Below are positions 48,841 to 60,603 of a stretch of DNA of 64,000 nucleotides, in pieces. The notes under the pieces are model-generated. The model had not been told where the DNA came from. It worked only from the letters and a program-made list of their open reading frames with translations, and ran no database searches. Origin of the DNA: Girardinichthys multiradiatus (taxonomy: Eukaryota > Chordata > Actinopteri > Cyprinodontiformes > Goodeidae); contig NC_061812.1 of NCBI RefSeq assembly GCF_021462225.1, forward strand, positions 38,628,675-38,692,674, in the 5' to 3' direction. Each line of letters begins with the position of its first letter. Position 1 is the first letter of the stretch. Position numbers and translations under genes: made by a program.

Positions 48841-49460
48841 TATCCTCAACCTGTCAAACAATATACCAATCCATATATCCATCCTTTATACTGATCCCCC
48901 TGAGGTAAAGACTGGTTCTTTACCTGGATGGAACCATTCACCTTTTTTGGGTTGGGAACCCTTGCCTCAAACTTAAGGCAGCTGTCTCTAACCAGTGCCT
49001 CCTCACACCTGGCAGCAAACAATTTCAGTAAATGCTGATAGTCATGGTTTTAAGACACCACATAAATAAAAACCATATAATCTCTAAAAACTAAAGATGG
49101 GGCTCTGAGGTTCCCAAGCCAGACACACTCCTCAATAATTAGACCTTGAGCTCCTGTCCATGACTACCACTAACAAGTCGTGTGAGTAGGCAGAGTTTAT
49201 GATCTGCACTGGAAACAAGCCTGACTTTGTACCGAAGAAACATCAACAAAGCTCTTTTTTTGAATGTACAAGAATCAGATAGGCCTTAGAAGCAACCCTA
49301 GAATCCTGTAGCCTCATAAATTACCGCAAGGGACATGGTCAAACCCTCCAAATCCACAAAACAGATGTTGAGTGGACAACCAAACTTCTATGAAAACTTC
49401 AGCAACTCTGTAAGGGGAGAGATTTGGCCAACATGAGAATGAGGCTGAAAGCCACATCTA
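48841..49460 (-). mobile_element. RTE/Rex3-type LINE relic, continuation, minus strand
   Basis: This resumes the antisense LINE interrupted at 44622. GGCTCTGAGGTTCCCAAGCC and CTCCAAATCCACAAAACAGATG correspond to the complement of the reverse-transcriptase region around FADD and upstream of it. It is strongly decayed, with many indels. Confidence 0.55.
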
Positions 49461-49965
49461 TCTGAATCCAAGGTTCTGCTCTGTATGGCTGCTGTCAGAC
49501 TCAGAGCAAAAAAAGAGCCAGAGAACACTGTGGGCACCAAGACAAAGCACTCTGGATAATTACAGGAGAGAGGGAATCCATGGAGCTGAAGGGTACAAGC
49601 TGGAGGATGTGTGAATGTTAGCTAACTCTACCTAATGCTAGCTTGCTACAGTGATCATATACACAATAAGTCCTGCGTACAATGATTTAATGGTTGAAAA
49701 TATTAGTAGTTAAATAATGCTGTGACTAGTGATGTCACCCGCTTCCAAATCAGTGACCGACAGTCTTCTGACATCATGTTTTCAGCACCCTTCGGCAGGG
49801 CTTGAACCACATCCAACCAGCTACTAAAAATAGTAATCGTTAAACTTAATGTGAAAGATGGGCATAAGTATTGTGATCTCTCAATCGTTGAGATACACTG
49901 TCTACTTTTGTGAAAAACTGGCTTACACGATCTGCTAGTCCACAGGTGCCGTCACAGTCCTTCTT
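49461..49965. other. Intronic DNA, nothing recognised
   Basis: No gene or repeat can be supported. Confidence 0.35.
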
Positions 49966-50165
49966 GTTGTCATTGACATTATATAGTGCCAATTCACAAC
50001 ATATGTAGTCTCGAAATACTTTACAAAGACAGTTCAACTGAATCATACAGATTCCAAGTCAAGTACATGCCATTTCAGTCAAGAACATTCCCGTTGATCC
50101 TAGTTATCAACCGAATACCTTAACCCTACCCCAATATAGTCAAATTCATTAAACACAGCTGAAGT
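49966..50165. repeat. Fragment of a fish interspersed repeat
   Basis: ATATAGTGCCAATTCACAAC, TACTTTACAAAG, TTGATCCTAGTTATCAA and GTCAAATTCATTAAACACAG are the landmarks of a repeat I recognise from fish genomes, probably a LINE 3' untranslated end. Strand and family are uncertain. Confidence 0.4.
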
Positions 50166-50583
50166 AATGGTGGCTAACGTTTTAGGTATAGCAAGTTGTA
50201 GCTTTTTAGCATTATGGAGACTGGAGACATAATTTAGCATATTTATAAGGACAATGTGGACATATTTTATGCAGGTTAGTGAGAAGGAGATTTGAAGCCA
50301 TCAGTGTTTATTCATTCAAAGTTTGTCTTAACATTAAAAACACAACTCAAAAAACATTTTCCAGCATCAATGCCTAGAGGCCTATTAGAACTCAAGCATT
50401 TTAGGACTACAAAGAAAATATCTGATTTGGCAATGCAAAATTAAAATAAACAATATTTAAATTGTTTTATCCTTAACTTATTTTCTCTGCCCAGGCACAA
50501 CCTCTTAAGTGAACTGTTCTGATGAATATAAGGACATCCTATGTGGGTAGTGAGTTCAGCAGGTCCGATGAACAAAGAAACCA

Positions 50584-50700
50584 TGGCAACAGCTCTCTGC
50601 CTACCAGCTTGGAGGGGGAGCATCTGCTTGGACTGCACGCCTTAAGCGTACAGTCCAAGCAGATGTTGGAGACTCCTCCTTCATGGGAGCTGTGCAGGAG
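50584..50700. repeat. Strong palindrome (long hairpin)
   Basis: The core arms 50621-50640 and 50646-50665 are inverted copies with one mismatch in 20 around a CTTAA loop (left arm CATCTGCTTGGACTGCACGC). Outer arms continue imperfectly: GGAGG with CCTCC, and CAGCTC with GAGCTG (about 50590 and 50690). The total stem is near 55 bases with bulges. It could be a small foldback element or a structured RNA precursor. Confidence 0.75.
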
Positions 50701-52488
50701 GAAAGGTTAAAACTGTGCATTATGGGATTCAGGGGTTTTACCAGTCTCTTTTCTGTGTGTAGTTCAGTCACAATTTCATCCCATGGCTGGGCACCAACAA
50801 AATGTTTTATAGATCTCTATTTGAAAATCCTTTCAGATATTCCCCCCTTTCTCATCTGTTGGATATCCAGTGTTTTTTTTTTTTTTCATAATATGTGATT
50901 GTTATGTGAAATTTATTTGAGAGCCAAAAAGTTAGCATGACATAGAAGTTGTCTCGTTGGAAAAATTAGTCCTGGAGCCAACACTCCTGTTGCTGCCTTT
51001 TATGACATTACCATCAGCAATAGTCAAGGATGGAAAATAAATGATCTGGTGTTGGTTCATTGCTGATGAGAAATGTTGCAGATTAATCAGTGAGCCAAAA
51101 AAAAATAATTCTCTATCTTACTTCATTCTAGTTGTTTGTATTTAAAACCCATCTATTAGGCTCCACATGGATGTTATTGAATGTTTTCCAATGGCAGTTT
51201 CACTTTAGAGCTCTATTAATGGCAGTTGTATCAAACACATTATCATCATTTAAATTTGAACAGTTTGCACTGTTTAAGTGAACTACAGAAAGGACTGCAC
51301 TTTCAAGAACCAAAAGGGAATTAACAAAGCATTAATGTCACTTACTCATTAACACAAGGGGATTGTAATTTAATCATTTAATTTAAAATCTTAATTATAA
51401 CACAAAAACTTGCTCTAATTATTATATTACCACCATATGATATTCAGTAAGATGTAATAACATGAATGAAACATTTTTTGGCTTAAGACATAAAAATCTT
51501 CATTACTGATTATCTAGAAGTGGAGTTATTGTGCTAAAACATGCTCTAATTTAATTATTTGTATTTTTAATAACTTTTTTTTTACTTTTTTACTGCTATA
51601 GTCCATTCCCTATGTTCAAACTCAAAGCAGCATGTAACACTGACAGATCATAAGCATGTAAGTGTCTAGCACTGCCTCGTCCCTGATGTTAAATTAAAAG
51701 CTGCTTGTTGCATGTACAAGATTGCATTAACGGCATAACTCCAGGCTTGTCACCCGTATTTCTTTGAGATCTCGCCATTCAGAAACTTGTTGGCGAGATT
51801 AAAGCGTGTTTTGTCTCTTAAAAAAAAGAGTATGCTCACAGCACAGCTCGTTTTACAACACAGTGTAGATGTCTGTCAGTAGACTGCCAAGGCCCCATTG
51901 TGTTTATGTTGTGAAAACAGGCATGAGCTCCGCCGCGCTGCACTCTTCAAAAACACGAGCCAACATTGAAACAATTTCATTCACAGGACTGCACAAATGA
52001 GTTGTGGGGGCGGGGGGATTTGTCTGTCGGCTTGTGTGTTCAGACACAACGTTCATACCAGTTTGCAGATCTAAATCCAATTCATCAGCCCTTAATGGTC
52101 TTCACAAATGGTCTCTCCAGGATCTTAACTCAATGAGTTGATGGATTCAGCAGAAACAGAGTGATAACATATGGTGCACAGAATAAACAGACAAGGGATG
52201 AAGGGCTGGTCATAAACATGGGACACAAGTAAGGGTCCTATTGTCTTGTCACTTTACAGTGTGTCATTTCTCTTTTTTACCATAAAGGGGATTCTTTTTT
52301 CTTATAACCAAACTGGGGAAAAGTCAAATCTAAAGTTTTGTGGGAGGTCTAAATTCAACAAGTGACATCTGTTTTTCGTTCTGCACAGTGACATTTTCAC
52401 TTCCAGCTGAAACACGCAAAGGGTGTGTATGCACCAGCTGCACCTTTACCTCTCTAATAATTCAGAGGAGTTTTTAAAATGTTTTATA
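50701..52488. other. Intronic DNA with possible regulatory blocks
   Basis: No gene or known repeat. 51170-51420 (ATTAATGGCAGTTG, TTTAATCATTTAATTT) and 51730-51830 (AGATCTCGCC, GGCGAGATTAAAGC) look unique and could be conserved elements, on composition only. Confidence 0.3.
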
Positions 52489-53374
52489 ATGCCTTGCAAA
52501 AGTAGTTGCACTCCTTGAACTTGTCACATTTTCAGTCACAAGGCTCAATGCACTTTACTAAGATTCATAAAACAACCAAGTTATACCATACACGGGGAAA
52601 CAGAGGGAAAAGGATTCATAAATTTTTGCAGCAACAAGATTTATTAAGAGATTGCCCTGTATTTACCTCCACTAATCTCTGGTCAGCCTTTGTCCAGTGC
52701 TGGACAAAAAAAACATACATCATTATGCATGTTTTGGTGAGGTAATACTGTGTTCAAGGTGATGTGGATCTGAAGAAGCCTCTGAGTGAAGACATTCTAA
52801 TATTTTATAACAGTCTCATGAACAAGATGTTCAGGGTTGTCCGTAATAGTCGTCATTTTATGAAAAATCCTTTTTTCACATTCATCTTTTTAAAGTTTTT
52901 TAAGTCAGTGGCTCTGATGTTGCAGCATCAGTCCTCATGTTCCGATGGGTTTTGCAGTTGGCCGTATGATTTTAGGAAGATGCGTTGGACAGTGCTCTGT
53001 GAGATATTCAGAATTTTGGATAATTGATACTGGTTCTGGTACTGTAACAAACCTCTGAGGCTTTCACAGAACAGATGTATTTATACTTAGATTTGTTTAC
53101 ATACAGATGAACTTCTGAAGTCAACTGGTTGCGCTGTATATTATTTATGGTATCAGATTAAAGGGGGATGAATAAAAATGTGCACCATACTTTTCAGATT
53201 TTTGTTTGTAATACATTTTGGAATAATTTTCTTCATTTTTCTAATACTTCACAAATTTATTTGCGAGTGTGTTTATCAATCATTTAAAATCCCAATAAAA
53301 AATAGGGGCCTTTGTTGCTGTAACATGAGAAAAGGTGAAAGTGTTCAAGGTGTATGAATACTTTCACGAGGCAC
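52489..53374. mobile_element. Tc1-like relic containing a LINE fragment
   Basis: The left end ATGCCTTGCAAAAGTAGTTG and the right end TATGAATACTTTCACGAGGCAC are inverted repeats of the fish Tc1 family. GGTATCAGATTAAAGGGGGATGAATA and the preceding 150 bases match its right half. The middle is replaced by a minus-strand piece of the 3849-type LINE. No transposase frame is left. Confidence 0.6.
52758..52940 (-). mobile_element. 3'-region fragment of the CR1/L2/Rex1-type LINE
   Basis: ATCTGAAGAAGCCTCTGAGT, CAAGATGTTCAGGGTTGTCC and TTTTTTAAGTCAGTGGCTCTGATG are the complement of the LINE at about 5815-6040. An internal deletion and several substitutions mark it as older than that copy. Confidence 0.7.
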
Positions 53375-54595
53375 AATTATGTGGTGGTTATAATGGAAAA
53401 CATGTTTTCATGTTACACAAAGCTGAAACTGAATTACAGAAATAATCATCAGCGGTAAAGCCATGTTCACTGGCATGTTGCTTTACCTGTGAGAGGAGTT
53501 CTCAGAGCAATCCTGTCCCTTAAAATCGCTTTGCTCCCTCCGTTTTTCTACATTTCAACATGATCACAAAGCTCACAGGGCTCCAGAGCAGGAACAACAG
53601 CAACTTTGGCAAATTGCTAGTCATTTTCTCAGGAGCAGCAACACTTACAGAGAACCCTGTCAACTCCATTAGGAGTATGATCTTATTTGTGAAAGGAGTG
53701 AGTTTATGCAGGATGACACACACCGTCAAATAGTTCTTTTTTTTCAGTCCAGTATTCACCTGAAAGGTGCATGATATTGTAACGTCTACAGCTGAACATG
53801 TGCTGCAACATTTTAACTTTAAACATGGGGTTTTAACACAGAGGCTCGGTTTTAGATTCACAGTTTAGTTTGTGTATAACTCCTTCCAACCATGACTCCT
53901 TCTTGGCAACTGATTACTCAGTACCATCTACGTAAAAATTTGACACAGGTGGTAGGCTGTCTTTATTGCTTTCACAGTGGGATTTAAATAAGAAACATAT
54001 TGGAGCAGAACAAATCCAGCACCACTCAAATGACTTACCAGTTTGATCCAAACAATTTGGGAACTCAGTCAACATCTCTCAAAAAATTAAACTGTGTGTG
54101 TTTTCTGAAAAGACAAATGTGGGTATTGGGGGGGTGTTAGTTAAAGTCAACCTGGTTCTGTAATGACTCTGAACCTTGAAACGAAGTAGTAGCATCTCAA
54201 TAATAGTCTCTTTCTGTAAGGGTTATCAGGAATTATGTCATGTAAAAATGACAGGTTTAACACTAGGACAACTACACAATGGTGAGCCATGGATATAATT
54301 ATATATATAAAAATATATATTGTTTGCCATTAAAACGCATTGGAAGATTCCTGACAACGTACTTTGAGACCGAGAGATCACTGGACTTTAGCCAATGACA
54401 CATTCAATGCTTAATGCCCTATGTTTCCCTTTATGCCCCCTTCAGCTCCAGGATTCCAGCTTCATTTTTTACAGCTTGCATGTGCTGGGGACGTGGCCAG
54501 CTCAATTACAGATTTTTAAACAGCCAGAGGCAGTTTAGAGAGAAGCCTATCTTTGTAACTTCATGACAGAACTGTTATGTTAAAGAAATAATGCC
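53375..54595. other. Intronic DNA, nothing recognised
   Basis: No gene or repeat apart from a TA-rich patch at 54297-54322. Confidence 0.35.
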
Positions 54596-54790
54596 AAGGT
54601 CTAGTCATGAAGAGGAGGGTGTCTGGTTTGGGAACCTCAGGGTCTCATCTTTTTCTTTTTGCAAATGATGTGGTCCGGATCTTCATCATCTTGGGAGAGG
54701 AATGTCAAAGTTTCCCTTATAGCACTTTTACCCTCTCAGCCTGATCTTGAATAAGCAGAACAGGATGGATGGACGGACGGACAGATTGAG
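54596..54790 (+). mobile_element. RTE/Rex3-type LINE relic, sense strand
   Basis: TTTGGGAACCTCAGGGTCTC then TTTTTGCAAATGATGTGGTC is the reverse-transcriptase FADD region, here reading FAND. It is followed within 100 bases by GGATGGATGGACGGACGGAC, the type of tail such LINEs carry. It is an internally deleted, dead fragment. Confidence 0.5.
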
Positions 54791-56621
54791 AACAAGCAAA
54801 TTTCCAGAGAAACCCTGGCTGAGAGTCAACTCCAGGACCAGTGGTACCCGCATTCACTTACAAGCTAAGCAAGTTGAACGTTTAAGCTCATATAACAGTT
54901 ATGTAAGCTTTAAGCCTATTCATAATTTTGGATTGCCCTGGGTTTGTTCTGATGACTTACAAGAATCAGTTCTGGATCAGTGACTTCTGCTAAATCGACG
55001 GAGTAAGGGACTCCTTTTCTCACCTCACTATTTCTTAGCACTTTTATGCAGCTCTGCTGACCTAACTTTACGCTCCGCTTGGCAGGAACACTTAGTCTTC
55101 TTCCCATCCACTGGTATCAGCTCACTCTCCTTCTCTCACACCTTAGCTTTCTTCAGCCCTGACCTAACAGAGAGGAACAAGTCTTCATGATTTTTTTACC
55201 TACCACATCTTGGGACTCCTTGTCTGAAGTTAGGAGTTTTTTGTGTGATCAATGTTTTCCAGGCTTGACATCTCGCTTTCATTAGGATATCTCCCCTACA
55301 GAAATTACTCGGGCAGATGTATCTTCTTCTTTTCACTTTCCTGCTTTCACCTTTTGTCTTGCACTTTTCCCTTTAACTCACCCTTTCCCTGAAGTGTTAG
55401 GGTGTTATTGAAGTCTTCCTCGTGAGTGATCTCTCCCCCACAGAAGGTGGGGAGAAACTGTATGGTGTTAAAAAATAGATGTTTGACTGAAACGTTATAA
55501 TGCAAAGTGGAAGGCAAAGCCAGTGCAACGCAAATGGTAGAAGTGAGTGCAACCTCAATAGAAATATGCATCACTGTCAAATGAAAATATAGACTTCTGA
55601 TGCTTTTGGATGTATTTTAACACCTGCAAAAAAATGCATATGGCACTGGATCTTGAAGACAAAAGTGTGATATTTTAGTTTATGTTCACACTATGGTGCT
55701 ATCACACCTCACTTAGTGGTGCAAAGCTGTCATATTAGCAATTTACCAAGTATTCAAAAACACAGCAAACAAATGCATTTTTACAAAGTTAAATTATGAA
55801 GAATGGTTGTTGAATGCTCTGCTAAAACTCTTTAGATTGTATTTTCCTTTTTCATCTTTTTTTGGGAAAACATTTTGGGATCAGAGTAGGAAGTTGCTTA
55901 TCAGAAGTTTCATGGTGCTCCAGTGTGGGCTGGATCAGAAGCAATCATAGGATCAGGATTGAAACCCAGTTGTGAACTGGCTTTGCAAAGGTCATGGCCC
56001 ATTTCATCATTCAAGAAGCTCCCATGCTGAAACCATGAGTGCTAAAATAGTAAAGAGAAGGATAAAAGGTGACTGAGGGGTTGCTTTAGATAGGGTCTTT
56101 TTTGACAATATACATGCAACCCAGCAGAGATTCAACAATTCTCATCTACTCCAAAAGCTCACTTGTAGCTAGCAAACAAATGTTTGGAGGAAAGGAAATA
56201 GGATGGACGAACAGCTGTGTGCCCTGACCCACTACCTCACAGATGCCTGTGAACTGATTTTAACATCATTTGTCTTCTACCTCTTCCCTTTGAGACAGGA
56301 GACCTGAGAAAGGGAGTAGTTTTATCCACCCTTAATGCCATATTGATATCAAAAGATTTCAGCTCAGTACACTTTAGACAGCATAGTCAAGTTGAGAGTT
56401 ACCAAGAGCAGAGTATATTTATTTAATACAACACTTTCTGAAATGCCAGCACCTTTCCCATCACTTTCTGCAGAATTACCCCACAGCTGGGTTATCTCAT
56501 CCTTTTCAGTGAAGCATGTATCTGCTCATTTCTGTTGAGGATTTTAAGAGCTGTTTTTTACTTCAATTTTCAAACCATAAAGACATTTTGAATTGAGCTT
56601 CTGTGAAGTTATTATCAGTAA
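54791..56621. other. Intronic DNA, nothing recognised
   Basis: No gene or repeat can be supported. Frames at 54747-54983 and 55347-55580 lack domains. Confidence 0.35.
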
Positions 56622-56657
56622 CAGTTTCTTTGTCCATTCATCCGTCCATTTTCTATA

Positions 56658-58224
56658 CAGGTCCTTCTCAAAATATTAGCATATTGTGATAAAGTTCATT
56701 ATTTTCCATAATGTAATGATGAAAATTTAACATTCATATATTTTAGATTCATTGCACACTAACTGAAATATTTTAGGTCTTTTATTGTCTTAATATGGAT
56801 GATTTTGGCATACAGCTCATGAAAACCCAAAATCCCTATCTCACAAAATTAGCATATCATTAAAAGGGTCTCTAAACGAGCTATGAACCTAATCATCTGA
56901 ATCAACGAGTTAACTCTAAACACCTGCAAAAGATTCCTGAGGCCTTTAAAACTCCCAGCCTGGTTCATCACTCAAAACCCCAATCATGGGTAAGACTGCC
57001 GACCTGACTGCTGTCCAGAAGGCCACTATTGACACCCTCAAGCAAGAGGGTAAGACACAGAAAGAAATTTCTGAACGAATAGGCTGTTCCCAGAGTGCTG
57101 TATCAAGGCACCTCAGTGGGAAGTCTGTGGGAAGGAAAAAGTGTAGCAGAAAACGCTGCACAACGAGAAGAGGTGACCGGACCCTGAGGAAGATTGTGGA
57201 GAAGGGCCGATTCCAGACCTTGGGGGACCTGCGGAAGCAGTGGACTGAGTCTGGAGTAGAAACATCCAGAGCCACCGTGCACAGGCGTGTGCAGGAAATG
57301 GGCTACAGGTGCCGCATTCCCCAGTCCTGGGCTACAGAGAAGCAGCACTGGACTGTTGCTCAGTGGTCCAAAGTACTTTTTTCGGATGAAAGCAAATTCT
57401 GCATGTCATTCGGAAATCAAGGTGCCAGAGTCTGGAGGAAGACTGGGGAGAAGGAAATGCCAAAATGCCAGAAGTCCAGTGTCAAGTACCCACAGTCAGT
57501 GATGATCTGGGGTGCCGTGTCAGCTGCTGGTGTTGGTCCACTGTGTTTTATCAAGGGCAGGGTCAATGCAGCTAGCTATCAGGAGATTTTGGAGCACCTC
57601 ATGCTTCCATCTGCTGAAAAGCTTTATGGAGATGAAGATTTCATTTTTCAGCACGATCTGGCACCTGCTCACAGTGCCAAAACCACTGGTAAATGGTTTA
57701 CTGACCATGGTATCACTGTGCTCAATTGGCCTGCCAACTCTCCTGACCTGAACCCTATAGAGAATCTGTGGGATATTGTGAAGAGAACGTTGAGAGACTC
57801 AAGACCCAACACTCTGGATGAGCTAAAGGCCGCTATCGAAGCATCCTGGGCTACATAAGACCTCAGCAGTGCCACAGGCTGATTGCCTCCATGCCACGCC
57901 GCATTGAAGCAGTCATTTCTGCCAAAGGATTCCCGACCAAGTATTGAGTGCATAACTGTACATGATTATTTGAAGGTTGACGTTTTTTGTATTAAAAACA
58001 CTTTTCTTTTATTGGTCGGATGAAATATGCTAATTTTGTGAGATAGGAATTTTGGGTTTTCATGAGCTGTATGCCACAATCATCCGTATTAAGACAATAA
58101 AAGACCTGAAATATTTCAGTTAGTGTGCAATGAATCTAAAATATATGAATGTTACATTTTCATCATTACATTATGGAAAATAATGAACTTTATCACAATA
58201 TGCTAATATTTTGAGAAGGACCTG
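56658..58224 (+). mobile_element. Tc1-like transposon with 200-base inverted repeats
   Basis: It runs from CAGGTCCTTCTCAAAATATT to its complement and is flanked by TA at 56656-56657 and 58225-58226. The terminal repeats 56658-56857 and 58025-58224 differ at only about five positions by eye, so the insertion is fairly recent. It has a single transposase gene in the middle on the + strand. Confidence 0.92.
56986..57947 (+). pseudogene. Tc1-like DD34E transposase, C-terminal frameshift
   Basis: The open frame (56986-57858, 290 codons) starts at the MGKTADLTAVQ ATG, 129 bases inside the left repeat. Residues 7-45 form the first helix-turn-helix, and a basic linker and second one fill 46-108. The catalytic triad is D134 (LFSDESKF), D224 (FQHDLAPAHS) and E259 (DLNPIENLW), with 34 residues between the last two, the classic DD34E. 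Two lesions are visible. Roughly 15-20 residues normally found between the second DNA-binding domain and the first aspartate are missing, in frame, near residue 112. A one-base loss near 57853 makes a premature TAA at 57856-57858, while the homologous C-terminus (ending GFPTKY) continues in another frame to 57947. The enzyme would mediate cut-and-paste at TA sites in intact relatives; this copy is probably inactive. Confidence 0.88.
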
Positions 58225-58335
58225 TATATTCTTCCATACTGGATCGCGGAGGAGCTGGTGCCTATCTCCAGCAGTCTAGAGGCAAGAGGTACACCCTGGA
58301 CGGGTCGCCAGTCCATCGCAGGGCAGTTTCTTTGT

Positions 58336-58929
58336 ATGTAGTAAAAATACTTTATATCCCTGTTAGTCAGAGTGGTGTGAAGTTATCAGCTAGTCAAGCT
58401 AGGACCTGTGTTTGTTGGTGTTTTCTCAGCTGAACAATGTCTATGCTACTTGTGGTAATCTAAAATAAAAATCTTCGTAACAGTTTATGCAAATGTAATT
58501 TTATGAATGTTGATTGTGTTGTCATTTATATAGAAACCAATGATATTTTGCACAGGAAATACAGACAGAAGCTGGCTGCCATCGATGATCTTCCTGCATT
58601 AAGCTTACTGAGAAGGGAATATGTAAAGTATTTAATATGTGAAAAAGTGTTTCCAGTCAGAGTGCCTGATCAAACACTACTATAACCAAGGCTTCTAACA
58701 CAGTTCCTGGACCATCTAATCTAGAATTAAGTAAATTAAGGTGTTAGTTATTTACTGCCTATAACCTTTCAACAGAAGCACACTTTAAGAAATTGGAAAT
58801 TTGTCTAATTACAGGGATTGAATGGGAGATTAGAAAAAATTCACACATTCTATGTTAACTCTGTATAAATCTGGGGTTGTACTGTGAACTGTAATCCCTG
58901 TCCAGCATACTGCACTGCTTGGTATTATA
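58336..58929. other. Intronic DNA, nothing recognised
   Basis: No gene or repeat can be supported. Confidence 0.35.
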
Positions 58930-59670
58930 GGCTTACCCCCATATACAGCGTCCATCTCTGCTCTGCCACGGTACATACTCCGCAGTATCTACGCACCCTT
59001 TATAATCAATGAGGGCATTTACACTTCCTCTGCAGGGCGGCGCAGGGTGGCGGCATATGCACAGCCATCTGGCAAAACTTGACCGATTCTATTTTTGCCA
59101 GATGGCAGAACCAGATCGGATTCAATCTACACAGATTGCACTGCACCAACAGGAAACTGAACGTGCACATCTGTATTTTCAAAATAATTTACTAAAGACA
59201 GAATAAATTTTCTGATAGATTTATTGATAAATACACATTTATTTGTATGTGTATATGTGGATATTACCAATTGTACACATTGGATCAATTACTGGGCTAT
59301 ACACAATAATTAGGCAATCAAAACCTAACAAGTAAACATTAAATGAACTGAAGTAAGCAAAGACTATAACTGCTTTGTACTCAGTGTACTCAGCCATTGT
59401 AGAACAAAACTTGTGAAAATATTGTGATGCAAAAATACAAAAAGTGAAGCAGTTTTAACAGTTTTAACTTCCACTGAATGAGTTGTTTTATTTTGACTTC
59501 TGCATTTATTACCGGCTTTTACTGAGTGATCCTAGCATGATTCTTGGAGCGCCTCTGGGCTTTGCAGCGGAATGCTTCCAGTGTAAATCAGGACTGGAGC
59601 GAATGCCATCAAAGGGCAGGGCGGAGCAGAGTGGAGACGGACACTGTGTAAATCCAGGGATAGACCTAAA
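58930..59670. mobile_element. Possible non-autonomous DNA element (inverted ends)
   Basis: The block at 58935-59055 and the complement of 59555-59670 share ordered words: GTCC.TCTC..CTCTGC, then ATTTACAC and CTGCA.GGC. This gives imperfect inverted ends about 740 bases apart. There is no transposase, and target duplications are not clear. The family is unknown to me. Confidence 0.35.
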
Positions 59671-60056
59671 CAAAGCTCTTAGGGACTAGTGTTCGCCACT
59701 TTCCAGCCTTTTGAAAAACCGTGATATCCCTGCTACCCATAGGAATGTTTCAGGGAAGATGTGTGACAGGAAGGATCAATAACTGAACACATATCATATT
59801 CTTATCCCAAGCTGGCAACACTAACGCTCCAAAAATTCATTACACCATACATCTGCTCTACCTCAGAACAATGAAAACAATTGTGAGATCCCCACGTTAC
59901 AAAAAAAGTTAACTCTCCACTCATTTTTTTTTTATGGCAGCATACAGTATCAGCAAAATTACTGCGGCTCGGAGTCAACACTGCAGCAGCCTTGCTAGAG
60001 TGTGTCAAGCCCAGAGGGTTTTAAAGCTTTGATCTAAAGCACAATACCCGCTCTGT

Positions 60057-60071
60057 GGGGGGGGGGGGGGG
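60057..60071 (+). repeat. Poly-G run (15 G)
   Basis: Fifteen consecutive G bases, able in principle to form a G-quadruplex. Length is prone to sequencing error. Confidence 0.85.
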
Positions 60072-60559
60072 TGTACATGCACGTACACAAATGAGCGTTC
60101 ATGCTACGAACAAGAAAACACACCAAAACTCTCCCTCACATGTAAAATCCCCTTTGATATAGTTCCAGGCTTTTAGCGGATGATTAGGAGAGGGGACCGA
60201 GCTAAGGTCTAGAGTGATAGGAGGAAGTAGGAGCCTGCTGCTCTTTAGTTAGAGGAAACCAATACTCTGTCTGTAGATAGAACGGTAATTATGCTCAAGG
60301 GTTGAGGTTAGAGAGGAGTGGAAGCCCACGAGAGGGAGAGGAAAACTTGCCTGGAGGGTTGATGTCTGATTCCTTGCTGCGTCACCTCCAGCAGACTGCA
60401 ATTAAAATTTCTCCAGAGGGTCTGTGTTCATTGTGTGCATATGTGTGTGAGTGGGGTGAGGTGAACGCACGTATATTTACACTGTGGTGCAGGGTGCGGA
60501 TTTCATCCTGTGCTGCATAAATGCAGCTGAGGATACTCCTGTGCAGTCTGGACACTTTT

Positions 60560-60561
60560 TT

Positions 60562-60603
<42 letters not shown>
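60560..60603. repeat. (TG)n(AG)n compound microsatellite
   Basis: About 13 TG units followed by about 9 AG units. Confidence 0.95.

Larger units (their letters stand above)
56634..58323 (-). repeat. 5'-truncated SINE-type retrocopy, split by a Tc1-like transposon
   Basis: The minus strand reads GCCCTGCGATGGACTGGCGA through GAGATAGGCACCAGCTCCTC to GAAAATGGACGGATGAATGG, the 3' third of the SINE body at 1274 with a different tail. A perfect 12-base duplication CAGTTTCTTTGT lies at 56622-56633 and 58324-58335. The copy is cut at TA by the Tc1-like element (56658-58224), leaving 58225-58323 and 56634-56657. The tRNA-like head is absent, so this could instead be the tail of the partner LINE. Confidence 0.8.

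Noticed and set aside
56986..57858. 290-residue frame considered as a domesticated host transposase gene
   Set aside because: It sits between fresh 200-base inverted repeats with TA flanks and carries a frameshift, so it is an ordinary transposon copy.
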